Below are positions 27,697 to 35,108 of a stretch of 57,478 nucleotides of DNA, in pieces. This stretch comes from Chloroflexota bacterium (GTDB lineage Bacteria > Chloroflexota > Dehalococcoidia > Lucifugimonadales > UBA3495), in NCBI GenBank assembly GCA_027624135.1, contig JAQBXL010000006.1:1-57478 (forward strand). Reading direction: 5' to 3'. A model generated the notes under the pieces. That model was given only the letters and a program-made list of their open reading frames with translations, had not been told where the DNA came from and made no database searches. The position numbers were made by a program, and so were the translations under genes. Numbering within the stretch: position 1 is the stretch's first letter; each line of letters starts with the position of its first letter.

Positions 27697-28653
27697 GTGG
27701 TAACTTCGAACAATTTCTCCAGTTCTCCTGCCGTATTGGCCCTTGCCGGCGGGGTTGGCGGAGCAAAATTGGCTCTTGGTTTGGCCCGTTGTCTGCCGCC
27801 TGAAGATCTGGTGATCTGCGTTAACACCGGCGACGACGACACGTTCCATGGCCTCCATGTTTCCCCTGACCTAGACACCATCATGTACACGCTGTCTGGC
27901 CTCTCCAATCAGGAGACCGGCTGGGGCGTCGCTGGCGATACTTTCACCGCCCTTGAGATGCTCAAGAGGTTCGGCGTGGATGCCTGGTTCAATCTGGGCG
28001 ACCGGGACCTGGCCACCCACATCCGGCGCACGCAATTGCTGAATGAAGGCAAGACCCTATCTGAAGTTACGGCTGAGTTGAACCTGAGCCTGGGGGTTCT
28101 TCACCATGTAACTCCCATGAGCGACGATCCGGTCAAGACCGTGCTTTCCACCGACGAAGGGGAATTGCCGATGCAGCAATACTTCGTCGGCCGCCGGGCT
28201 GAACCAAAGGTGACGGCAGTGCGCTATATCGGAGCCGAAACCGCGAAGGTCTCTCCGGGGTTTGAAAAGGCCATCACAGGCGCCTGGATGCTGGTGCTGT
28301 GTCCGTCCAATCCCTATCTCAGCCTGGGGCCGATACTGGCCTTGCCTGGGGTCCGGCAGCGGCTGCGTGCTTTTCCCGGAAAGAAGGTCTGCGTTAGCCC
28401 GATAGTAGGCGGGGATGCAGTTAAAGGCCCCGCAGGTAAGATTATGGCCGAACTTGGCAAGCAGGTCTCCTGCGTTGAGATCGCTAGAGAGTACCGGGAC
28501 ATCTGCGATGTGCTCGTGATGGACGTACAGGACCAGAATCTGGTCTCCGAAATCGAGGCAATGGACATAATGCCTCTGGTAACATCAACTATCATGGAGA
28601 CCGAAGAGCATAAGATTGCCCTGGCCAGAGAGATTTTGGCCCTGGCAGACTAG
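27697..28653 (+). CDS. cofD: 2-phospho-L-lactate transferase (CofD)
   Basis: Transfers the phospholactyl (or phosphoenolpyruvyl) group from its guanosine-diphosphate form to FO, giving F420-0 or its dehydro form. The 318 residues have the family start ALAGGVGGAKLALGL (GGVGGAK at 18-24), VNTGDDDTFHGLHVSPDLDT, the FNLGDRDLATH segment and SPIVGGDAVKGPA. The GTG at 27697 sits about 70 bases after cofH. Which three-carbon donor is used here cannot be told from sequence. Confidence 0.96.
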   Translation: MVTSNNFSSSPAVLALAGGVGGAKLALGLARCLPPEDLVICVNTGDDDTFHGLHVSPDLDTIMYTLSGLSNQETGWGVAGDTFTALEMLKRFGVDAWFNLGDRDLATHIRRTQLLNEGKTLSEVTAELNLSLGVLHHVTPMSDDPVKTVLSTDEGELPMQQYFVGRRAEPKVTAVRYIGAETAKVSPGFEKAITGAWMLVLCPSNPYLSLGPILALPGVRQRLRAFPGKKVCVSPIVGGDAVKGPAGKIMAELGKQVSCVEIAREYRDICDVLVMDVQDQNLVSEIEAMDIMPLVTSTIMETEEHKIALAREILALAD

Positions 28654-28670
28654 CCCACGGACCAAACCCA

Positions 28671-29330
28671 ATGGCAACCGATTCCGAAAACGTAATAGCG
28701 ATCGTTCCGATGAAACCTCTAGCCAGGGGGAAGACACGGCTGGGCATGAGCCTGTCTGCGGAGGAACGTGCTGTCTTAGCATTGGGTATGCTTCGCCGGG
28801 TCATACAGGCCATCAAGGCTGTCTCCAACACGACTGTATGGGTTGTTGGCGGCGACGACCGAGTTCGCAACATGACCCAAAACTTGAGTGGTGAGTGGAT
28901 GGAGGAACTGGGCACAGACCTCAACGATACGCTGAAAAAAGCTTTTGAACTGGCTTTTGAACAGGGTATGTCTGCCTTGTACGTAGCCGGTGACCTGCCA
29001 TTCTTGAAGCCGGCGGATATTCACAGTATGATTCAGTCTTCCCGACGCCAGGGTAACGTCACTCTTGCTCCTGCTCGCAGGGACGGCGGCACCAACGCCA
29101 TCTTGGTGCCCCACGATGTGCATTTTCAGCCCGAGTTGGGCCAGGGTAGCTTCATGAAGCATCTGACCCAGGCTGCTCGCCTAGAGAGGTCCGTTGCCAT
29201 CAACTCCAGCCACGGACTTGGATTCGACCTGGACGTGGTGGATGACCTAGAGGCTTTTCAGCATATGGAACCCGGATTATTGGAGCGTCTGTCATCTGCC
29301 TCCGAGTCTGAACTGAGGGACGACGCTTGA
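28671..29330 (+). CDS. cofC: 2-phospho-L-lactate (or PEP) guanylyltransferase (CofC)
   Basis: Activates the three-carbon acid with GTP for CofD. The 219-residue protein begins with the nucleotidyltransferase motif AIVPMKPLARGKTRLG, then shows VAGDLPFL (metal and nucleotide site), RDGGTNAILV and FDLDVVDDL near the end, all typical of CofC. It starts with ATG 17 bases after cofD and follows it in the operon. The substrate (phospholactate, phosphoenolpyruvate or phosphoglycerate) is a known variable of the family and is not resolved here. Confidence 0.94.
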   Translation: MATDSENVIAIVPMKPLARGKTRLGMSLSAEERAVLALGMLRRVIQAIKAVSNTTVWVVGGDDRVRNMTQNLSGEWMEELGTDLNDTLKKAFELAFEQGMSALYVAGDLPFLKPADIHSMIQSSRRQGNVTLAPARRDGGTNAILVPHDVHFQPELGQGSFMKHLTQAARLERSVAINSSHGLGFDLDVVDDLEAFQHMEPGLLERLSSASESELRDDA

Positions 29331-29358
29331 TCTTACCGGCTGGTACGGGAACCTGACA

Positions 29359-30324
29359 TTGGCCCAAGAAAAAGTCAGAATTGGCATATTGCTGCCCACC
29401 AGAGGGCTTCTGTTGCGGGGAGAACAGCCCCTTAACATGGACCGAATCTTCGCCTTGGCGGAGACTGTGGAACAAGCAGGCTTGGACTCGGTCTGGGTCG
29501 GCGATAGTCTGCTCGCCAAGCCCCGTATGGAACCGCTGGCGGTGTTGGCTGCACTGGCGGCCCGCACCAGCCGCGTGAGGCTAGGTACTGCGGTTCTGCT
29601 GCCGGCCCTGCGGCATCCAGTGCTTTTGGCCCAAACCCTCGCTACCGTCGATCTGATCTCGGGTGGCCGGGTGGTCATCGGAGCCGGTGTCGGCGGGGCC
29701 TTCAATGACGACCAGAAACGCGAGTGGGAAGCTGCCGGAGTGCCGCCAAAGGGACGGGGACGCCGGTTCGAAGAGATAATCGAGATTGTCCAAGGTCTCG
29801 GCTCTGGCAAACCGTACGATTTCCACGGGCGTGATTTCGACCTAGACTCGGCTCTCATGCGGCCAGTTCCCACGCGGCCAGGCGGTATCCCCTTTCTTCT
29901 CGGCAGCCACTACCGCGCCCAGAGCCTGGCTCAGATACGCCGCGCCGCCCGGCTTGGCGCTGGGATAATATCCATATCCGACACGCCGGAGGAATTTTCC
30001 CAGGTCATTCAGCAAGTCGACGAGAAAGCCGCCGAGTTGGGCAGAGACCCGGCCAACCTGGAAAAAACCTTTTACCTTACGGTAAATATGAATCCTGATC
30101 TGAGCAGAGCAGAGGCCGACGCGGTCGAATGGCTGACCGCCTACTACGGGTCGGATATCTGGGGAACCCGTTGGGGACCATTTGGTGGACCGGAAAGGGT
30201 GGCTGAACGGATCGCCGAATACGTGGCCGCCGGCGCCGGGACGATCGTAGTGCGCTTCGCCAGTTTTGAGCCAGAGAAGCAGTTAGAGTTATTCTTGGAG
30301 AAAGTAGCCCCGGCTTACGCCTGA
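29359..30324 (+). CDS. LLM class F420-dependent oxidoreductase, copy 2
   Basis: A 321-residue TIM-barrel protein of the luciferase-like family. Seen are VRIGILLPTRGLLLRGEQP at the N-terminus, GLDSVWVGDSLLAKPR, RVRLGTAVLLPALRHPVLLA, and GGRVVIGAGVGG. Its place 28 bases after cofC strongly suggests it uses F420, either in a dedicated pathway or as the main F420 user of this operon. The substrate is unknown. The TTG start at 29359 fits a GGGAA site. It is only distantly similar to the copy at 18875-19819. Confidence 0.88.
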   Translation: MAQEKVRIGILLPTRGLLLRGEQPLNMDRIFALAETVEQAGLDSVWVGDSLLAKPRMEPLAVLAALAARTSRVRLGTAVLLPALRHPVLLAQTLATVDLISGGRVVIGAGVGGAFNDDQKREWEAAGVPPKGRGRRFEEIIEIVQGLGSGKPYDFHGRDFDLDSALMRPVPTRPGGIPFLLGSHYRAQSLAQIRRAARLGAGIISISDTPEEFSQVIQQVDEKAAELGRDPANLEKTFYLTVNMNPDLSRAEADAVEWLTAYYGSDIWGTRWGPFGGPERVAERIAEYVAAGAGTIVVRFASFEPEKQLELFLEKVAPAYA

Positions 30325-30387
30325 TCCAAGGCCCGGAAGTAAGATGCGTCGCAAGATACATGATGAAGTGCTAGGGAGGTAAGTCAG

Positions 30388-31161
30388 GTGATTCCAATAG
30401 ACTTGTCGGGTAAGAATGGGATCGTATTCGGCGTGGCCAACGATCGGAGCATAGCCTGGGGGATCACACAGGCCCTCTCGCAGGCTGGTGCGCGAATCGC
30501 TCTCACCTACCAGGGTGATCGGCTCAAAGAGCGTGTAGAGGCCTTGGCAGCGACAATGGAAGGCGCCATCACGCTCCCCTGCGACGCCACTGACGACGAA
30601 CAGATCGCCCAGGTGTTTCAATCGCTGAAAGAAGAGTTCGGCGAGATATCGTTCTTGGTGCACAGTATCGCATTCGCCAATCGGGATGACCTTTCGGGCC
30701 GGTATGCGGATACAAGTCGCGAGGGCTACCGCATCGCCTTGGAAGTGAGCGCCTATTCCCTGCTGCCCTTGCTGCGTCATGCGGAGCCGCTGATGGCCAA
30801 CGGTGGCAGCGTTGTGGCTTTGACCTTTGACGCCTCGCAGAGGGTCTACCCTGGCTATAACGTGATGGGCACCGCCAAGGCGGCATTGGAGCATGGTGTG
30901 CGCCAGTTGGCCTACGAATTCGGGGAGAAGAACATCAGGGTAAACGCCATATCTGCTGGGCCCCTGGAAACCCTGGCTGCGAGGGGAATAAGCGGGTTCA
31001 GAGACATGCGGCACACAGCCGCAGAGAAGGCCCCGCTAAAGCGTAACATCACCGTGGATGAGGTTGCCCAGACGGCCTTGTTCCTGTGCAGCGGACTCTC
31101 AAGCGGAATAACTGGCGCCATCATCCCTGTGGACGCGGGATATCACATCATGGCCGTGTAG
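30388..31161 (+). CDS. fabI: Enoyl-ACP reductase, FabI/InhA type
   Basis: Reduces the enoyl-ACP double bond with NAD(P)H, the last step of each fatty-acid elongation cycle. The 257-residue SDR has the FabI nucleotide loop GVANDRSIAWGI (15-26), and the active-site Tyr157 and Lys164 in YNVMGTAK with six residues between, as in FabI. Where E. coli FabI has Tyr146 this protein has Phe147 within LTFDAS, as in mycobacterial InhA (Phe149). The GTG start at 30388 follows GGGAGG. It lies 63 bases after the LLM gene, at the end of the F420 run, and may share its transcript. Confidence 0.93.
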   Translation: MIPIDLSGKNGIVFGVANDRSIAWGITQALSQAGARIALTYQGDRLKERVEALAATMEGAITLPCDATDDEQIAQVFQSLKEEFGEISFLVHSIAFANRDDLSGRYADTSREGYRIALEVSAYSLLPLLRHAEPLMANGGSVVALTFDASQRVYPGYNVMGTAKAALEHGVRQLAYEFGEKNIRVNAISAGPLETLAARGISGFRDMRHTAAEKAPLKRNITVDEVAQTALFLCSGLSSGITGAIIPVDAGYHIMAV

Positions 31162-31225
31162 AAAGATTAGATGTGCCGAGCGGCAGCCCCGTGATTCGAA
31201 CTAGAGCCGTGGATCAGTAAACGGG

Positions 31226-32086
31226 CTAACCGGGTGATGAACTGGGGTCCAAGCGCTGATGGTGGCGGCGGTCTTCTGCCGCTTGTTCGACGCGGCCCAA
31301 TTGGGCGTAAGCCTCGGCGCGGCGCTTTAGTGCGTCAGCATAGTCCGAGTCCAGGGCTAAAGCCTTGGTGAACTGGTCGATGGCCTCTTGGTACTTACCC
31401 TCGTCGAACCGCTCGATCCCTCGGCTGGTCATCACTGCGGCGGTCGGCGCCACACCGGGGTCGTAGGTTCCCCAGGGCACATGCTCAACCTCGGGCTCGG
31501 CCACAGTCGTGGGGGACGGCGCCTCGGCAGGACTTTCAGGATCGCTCGGTGAACTTTCTCCGTTTTCAGTTCCGGAGGTGGATTCTGCGGCCAGCGCAGG
31601 TTCTTGTTCTAAGGCAACTTCCCCGGCAACCTCTTTAAGAGCTTCCCTGGCAATTTCATTGGACTGGTCCGGAGCAGGAACGTCTGCCGATTCAGGCGGC
31701 TCGGCGACGGCGGTTGACGGCATGGAAGCTTGAACCTGAGGTTGCGATGTGGAGGCTTGGACGCCGTCCGGATCTTCAGGTGAGTAGAACGCGTTTAAGT
31801 CCCACCCGCATCCGGTGCAGAAATGCTGTCCCCCAGAATGTGACTTGGCGCACCGGGGGCAAGACGTTCGCGCTGGATCTACTGAGGCCGTAGCGGTTGG
31901 TTTCAGGACGAACAAGAGCACCAACAGGGGAAGGCCGCCTAGCAAAGCAGACTCGGGCAGATTAACTATGCCACAAAACAATGAAGCTCCGCCCCAGCCC
32001 CAAGCGTTTCTTCCCCTGGTCATCGCTAAACGGGCGGTCCAAAGCGCAACCGCGAAAATCACTAGGTATAAGAAGACGTCAGCCAA
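31226..32086 (-). CDS. Membrane protein with zinc ribbon and TPR repeats, function unknown
   Basis: A 286-residue protein with two hydrophobic segments near the N-terminus (about 4-20 and 45-62), then a zinc ribbon with CPRC and CTGC. A long low-complexity Pro/Glu/Ser/Ala linker (about 105-205) follows, and at the C-terminus two TPR-like helical pairs (IERFDEGKYQEAIDQFTKAL... and the next). TPR units bind protein partners, so this looks like a membrane-anchored scaffold; no enzyme motif is visible. The TTG start at 32086 has AGAGGA upstream. It converges on fabI. Confidence 0.7.
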   Translation of the reverse strand: MADVFLYLVIFAVALWTARLAMTRGRNAWGWGGASLFCGIVNLPESALLGGLPLLVLLFVLKPTATASVDPARTSCPRCAKSHSGGQHFCTGCGWDLNAFYSPEDPDGVQASTSQPQVQASMPSTAVAEPPESADVPAPDQSNEIAREALKEVAGEVALEQEPALAAESTSGTENGESSPSDPESPAEAPSPTTVAEPEVEHVPWGTYDPGVAPTAAVMTSRGIERFDEGKYQEAIDQFTKALALDSDYADALKRRAEAYAQLGRVEQAAEDRRHHQRLDPSSSPG

Positions 32087-32248
32087 GATCTTGGTCCTCT
32101 ATCCTGTCCGCATCAGCCGGGGCCAATCAGACCGGAACTGTCCATACGACTGGAGATTGAGAGTGCTCCGTCCCTGAATATACACCCCTAGCGTGTCCGC
32201 GGCAACGCTGGAGACTAGCCGTGGCGCTCGTAGGACATCTTCCCTTAT

Positions 32249-32294
32249 GGAACGCAGGAAGGAACGCGGGGGTGAACGCGGGAAGGAACGTGGG
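32249..32294. repeat. Degenerate tandem repeat of GGAACGCGGGAA-like units
   Basis: Four imperfect copies of a unit close to GGAACGCGGGAA (10-13 bases each) lie side by side in the intergenic region before fbp. The units differ by one or two bases, so this is an older array than a fresh slippage event. Confidence 0.6.
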
Positions 32295-32397
32295 CTGCCG
32301 TGAATCTCTTTATCTTCCGGCAAGGGAGAAATGTGACTCAGATCGACAGATGAAAACAGGATAGCCGATGCACATAAAAAGTAAAATACAACGAAAA

Positions 32398-32427
32398 TTG
32401 ACAGGGCAAAATTGGTACTGCTAGAAT
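32398..32427 (+). promoter_or_regulatory. Strong candidate sigma-70 promoter upstream of fbp
   Basis: A perfect -35 TTGACA (32398-32403), an 18-base spacer and TAGAAT (32422-32427), preceded by TGC as in an extended -10. A transcript from here would have a leader of about 185 bases before fbp. Confidence 0.5.
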
Positions 32428-32618
32428 TGGGCGCAACGAGTATTTGGAAGCTAAATCACGTCTGACGTGGGCTTGCCGAATACTGGTCTAGATGGGATTA
32501 TTTCTTAACATCATTCTCTTAGCATTTACGAATTCGTCTATCTATTTCGTTAAGTAGCGATAGACTAGGCATGCACTGATGCTGGAGTGGACGGGTTATT
32601 CGGTGACGGAGGTGGCAG

Positions 32619-33596
32619 GTGTCAGCAGTAGGACATCGCACTACTCTTCAGGAATATGTATCCTCGGGATTGGGGGGCGGAGCTCAGGATGACGGCCTAG
32701 ACGCAGTCATCATGGCGATTGCCGACGGTTCAATACAGGTCCAGCGACAGGTGCAGCAGGCGGCGCTAGCCGACGCCCTGGGCGCCACAGGCGAGACCAA
32801 TGTCCAAGGCGAGATCATCCAGCGAATGGACCAAGTCAGTTCGGACATCTTCGTTGAAACTCTCTCTTCTTCTGGCCATGTGGCTGCCATCGGCTGTGAG
32901 GAGATAGAAAAGCCGGTCATCATCGAAGGCGAGGTTGCCGACGGCTATATCGTGCTGATGGACCCTCTGGACGGCTCTTCAAATATCGATGTCGCCGTGA
33001 GCATCGGCTCGATCTTCGGCATCTGGAAGAAGCGTCCAGGCGAGAAAGTAAACGAGGATTCCCTACTTAGACCAGGTGATGAACAGGTCGCCGCGGTGTA
33101 CGTCGTTTACGGTTCGAGTACCGTGTTGGTCCTAGCCACTAAAACTGACGTATGCGGTTTCACGCTGGATTTCAGGTCAGGCGAGTTCGCCGTGACTCAT
33201 CCAAACATTAAGATTCCCAAAGAGTGCCTTTATTACAGCACCAATGAGGGCAACCACAAGGTGTTGGACGAGCCGACCCAAAAGGCCGTCGCCAATCTTC
33301 GGAACAAGTACTCCCAACGGTACGTGGGCTCTCTGGTGGCCGATTTCCACAGAAACCTCTTGAAGGGCGGGATATTCGCCTATCCGGCGGACCGGAACCG
33401 GAAGGATGGCCGCCTCCGGTTGATGTACGAAGCCAATCCACTGGGGTTTGTCGCTGAACAGGCTGGAGGGGCTGCTTCGACCGGATACCAAAGAATCTTG
33501 GATATCATCCCCGAGCAACTGCACCAACGGACACCTTTGATCCTGGGCAACAAGGATGTTGTCGAAGAAATAGTATCCGTGATTAATGGCGGGTAA
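32619..33596 (+). CDS. fbp: Class I fructose-1,6-bisphosphatase
   Basis: Removes the 1-phosphate of fructose-1,6-bisphosphate in gluconeogenesis or carbon fixation. The 325 residues contain the metal-binding signature DPLDGSSNID (115-124), the EE pair near residues 94-95 (IGCEEIEKP) and, near the C-terminus, KDGRLRLMYEANPLGFVAEQAGG, all typical of class 1 FBPase. The GTG start at 32619 follows GGAGGTGG. fba lies 55 bases downstream, so the two consecutive sugar-phosphate steps are probably co-expressed. Confidence 0.96.
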   Translation: MSAVGHRTTLQEYVSSGLGGGAQDDGLDAVIMAIADGSIQVQRQVQQAALADALGATGETNVQGEIIQRMDQVSSDIFVETLSSSGHVAAIGCEEIEKPVIIEGEVADGYIVLMDPLDGSSNIDVAVSIGSIFGIWKKRPGEKVNEDSLLRPGDEQVAAVYVVYGSSTVLVLATKTDVCGFTLDFRSGEFAVTHPNIKIPKECLYYSTNEGNHKVLDEPTQKAVANLRNKYSQRYVGSLVADFHRNLLKGGIFAYPADRNRKDGRLRLMYEANPLGFVAEQAGGAASTGYQRILDIIPEQLHQRTPLILGNKDVVEEIVSVINGG

Positions 33597-33651
33597 CTGC
33601 CTTGCTCGTTACTAAACATAACTGGAATAATCTGGGTAGGAGGCGCTAATT

Positions 33652-34686
33652 ATGGATAAACAGCGATTAGTTCAAACCGCTGAGGCGTTGGTTGCCGCCA
33701 AGAAGGGTATTTTGGCAGCCGACGAAAGCGGCGGTACGATCAAGAGAAGATTCTACAGCATCAATGTGGAGTCCACCGAGGAGAACCGGCGCAACTACCG
33801 CGAGCTGTTGTTTCGCACGGCTGGCATATCTGAGTTTGTCAGCGGCGTGATCTTGTTCGACGAGACGATTCGCCAGGAGGGCGCGGACGGCACACCATTG
33901 GTCAAAGTTTTGCTGGATCAGGGTATCGTCCCTGGGATAAAAGTCGACAAAGGCACGATCTCCCTCCCCGGCGCTCCAGACGAGTTGGTCACGGAAGGTC
34001 TGGATGGGCTGGGGGACCGGTTGAAGGAATATGCTGAGTTGGGAGCGGGCTTCACCAAGTGGCGGGGCGTGATCAGCATAACCGGCAACACTCCCACCTC
34101 CTACGGTGTGAGCGCCAATGCTCATGCCCTAGCCCGGTTCGCAGCTTTGAGCCAAGAAGCCGGATTAGTTCCCATCGTCGAGCCAGAGATTCTTAGAGAC
34201 GGGGACCACAGCATCGACCAATGTTTCGACGTCACCGAGGAAGTCCTACGCGAAGTATTCAATCAACTTGCCCAACAAAAAGTGCTTCTCGAAGGAATGC
34301 TGCTCAAGCCCAGCATGGTTATTTCCGGCGGTTCTGCGGCCCAACGGGCTGAGCCCGAAGAAGTCGCGGAGCGGACCCTCGACTGCTTCAAGCGTGTCTT
34401 GCCGGCATCCGTGCCTGGAGTGGTCTTCCTTTCCGGCGGCGAGCCAGACGGTTCGGTGACGGCTAATCTGAACGCCCTGAACCAGCGGGCAAACAAAGTT
34501 GGAGCGCCTTGGGAACTCAGCTTCTCCTTCGGCCGGAGTCTGCAAGGGGCGCCATTGGCGGCCTGGGCCGGAAAGTTGGAGAACACGGAAGCTGCCGCCC
34601 TGGCCTTCTACACCCGGGCTCGCCTCACTAGCGCGGCGCGCCAGGGCAACTACGTCCCTGAAGAAAAGGAAATGTCCGCCGTTTAG
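33652..34686 (+). CDS. fba: Class I fructose-bisphosphate aldolase
   Basis: Schiff-base aldolase interconverting fructose-1,6-bisphosphate with two triose phosphates. The 344-residue sequence has LAADESGGTIKRRF at the N-terminus, TKWRGV (Lys136), IVEPEIL and the Schiff-base Lys219 in MLLKPSMV; SGGEPDGSVTANLNA forms part of the phosphate site. It is of the animal/plant-like class I type rather than the archaeal DhnA type. The ATG at 33652 has GGAGG upstream. It is followed by a strong terminator and is the likely operon end. Confidence 0.96.
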   Translation: MDKQRLVQTAEALVAAKKGILAADESGGTIKRRFYSINVESTEENRRNYRELLFRTAGISEFVSGVILFDETIRQEGADGTPLVKVLLDQGIVPGIKVDKGTISLPGAPDELVTEGLDGLGDRLKEYAELGAGFTKWRGVISITGNTPTSYGVSANAHALARFAALSQEAGLVPIVEPEILRDGDHSIDQCFDVTEEVLREVFNQLAQQKVLLEGMLLKPSMVISGGSAAQRAEPEEVAERTLDCFKRVLPASVPGVVFLSGGEPDGSVTANLNALNQRANKVGAPWELSFSFGRSLQGAPLAAWAGKLENTEAAALAFYTRARLTSAARQGNYVPEEKEMSAV

Positions 34687-34713
34687 GCAGAACAATTCCG
34701 AGACAAAAAGAGA

Positions 34714-34750
34714 GGCCCGCGGAATCACTCCGCGGGCCTTTTTTGTTTTT
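34714..34750 (+). terminator. Rho-independent terminator after fba
   Basis: GGCCCGCGGA (34714-34723) pairs perfectly with TCCGCGGGCC (34729-34738) and is followed by six T, a G and five T. This is the clearest intrinsic terminator in the window. Confidence 0.92.
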
Positions 34751-34879
34751 GTCTGCTTAGCTGGCCAAGGTTGGGCGTTTTGAATTTGTTTCGTGGTGCT
34801 ATCTTCGGGTAACCGGGAGTTGTTATTAGTGCGAAATCACTCTAGCGTAATTTGATGGAGACCACTTAGAGGTGAGATC

Positions 34880-35086
34880 GTGTTCTGGCTTGAGATCTGT
34901 CCCCGGTGTCACGGCGACTTATCCGGAAGTGACGATTCGTACGGCCGCTTCATCTCCTGTTTACAGTGCGGCCACTATCTAACGAAAGACGAAGAAGCCG
35001 AGTTAGTGGCTGCCCCCGTCCAAGACGAAAAACCCGCAATCCCTCCGGCTGTGCACATCAAAATTCCACCAAATACCGCGGCCTAA
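34880..35086 (+). CDS. Small zinc-ribbon protein of unknown function
   Basis: A 68-residue protein with two cysteine pairs, CPRC and CLQCG, about 20 residues apart, making a single zinc ribbon. A short polar tail and a Pro/Ile-rich end follow. The GTG start at 34880 sits six bases after AGAGGTGA, a good ribosome-binding site. The cysteine pattern and site support a real gene despite the size. It is too short for an enzyme and may bind nucleic acid or a protein partner. It converges on aspS, 22 bases away. Confidence 0.65.
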   Translation: MFWLEICPRCHGDLSGSDDSYGRFISCLQCGHYLTKDEEAELVAAPVQDEKPAIPPAVHIKIPPNTAA

Positions 35087-35108
35087 ATTCGACGGCTTTG
35101 GTAGACCG

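Larger units (their letters stand above)
32087..32618. other. Long divergent intergenic region upstream of fbp
   Basis: 532 bases, AT-rich in the right half. It contains a degenerate tandem repeat (32249-32294) and a good promoter match (32398-32427). No reading frame here resembles a gene. Confidence 0.6.
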
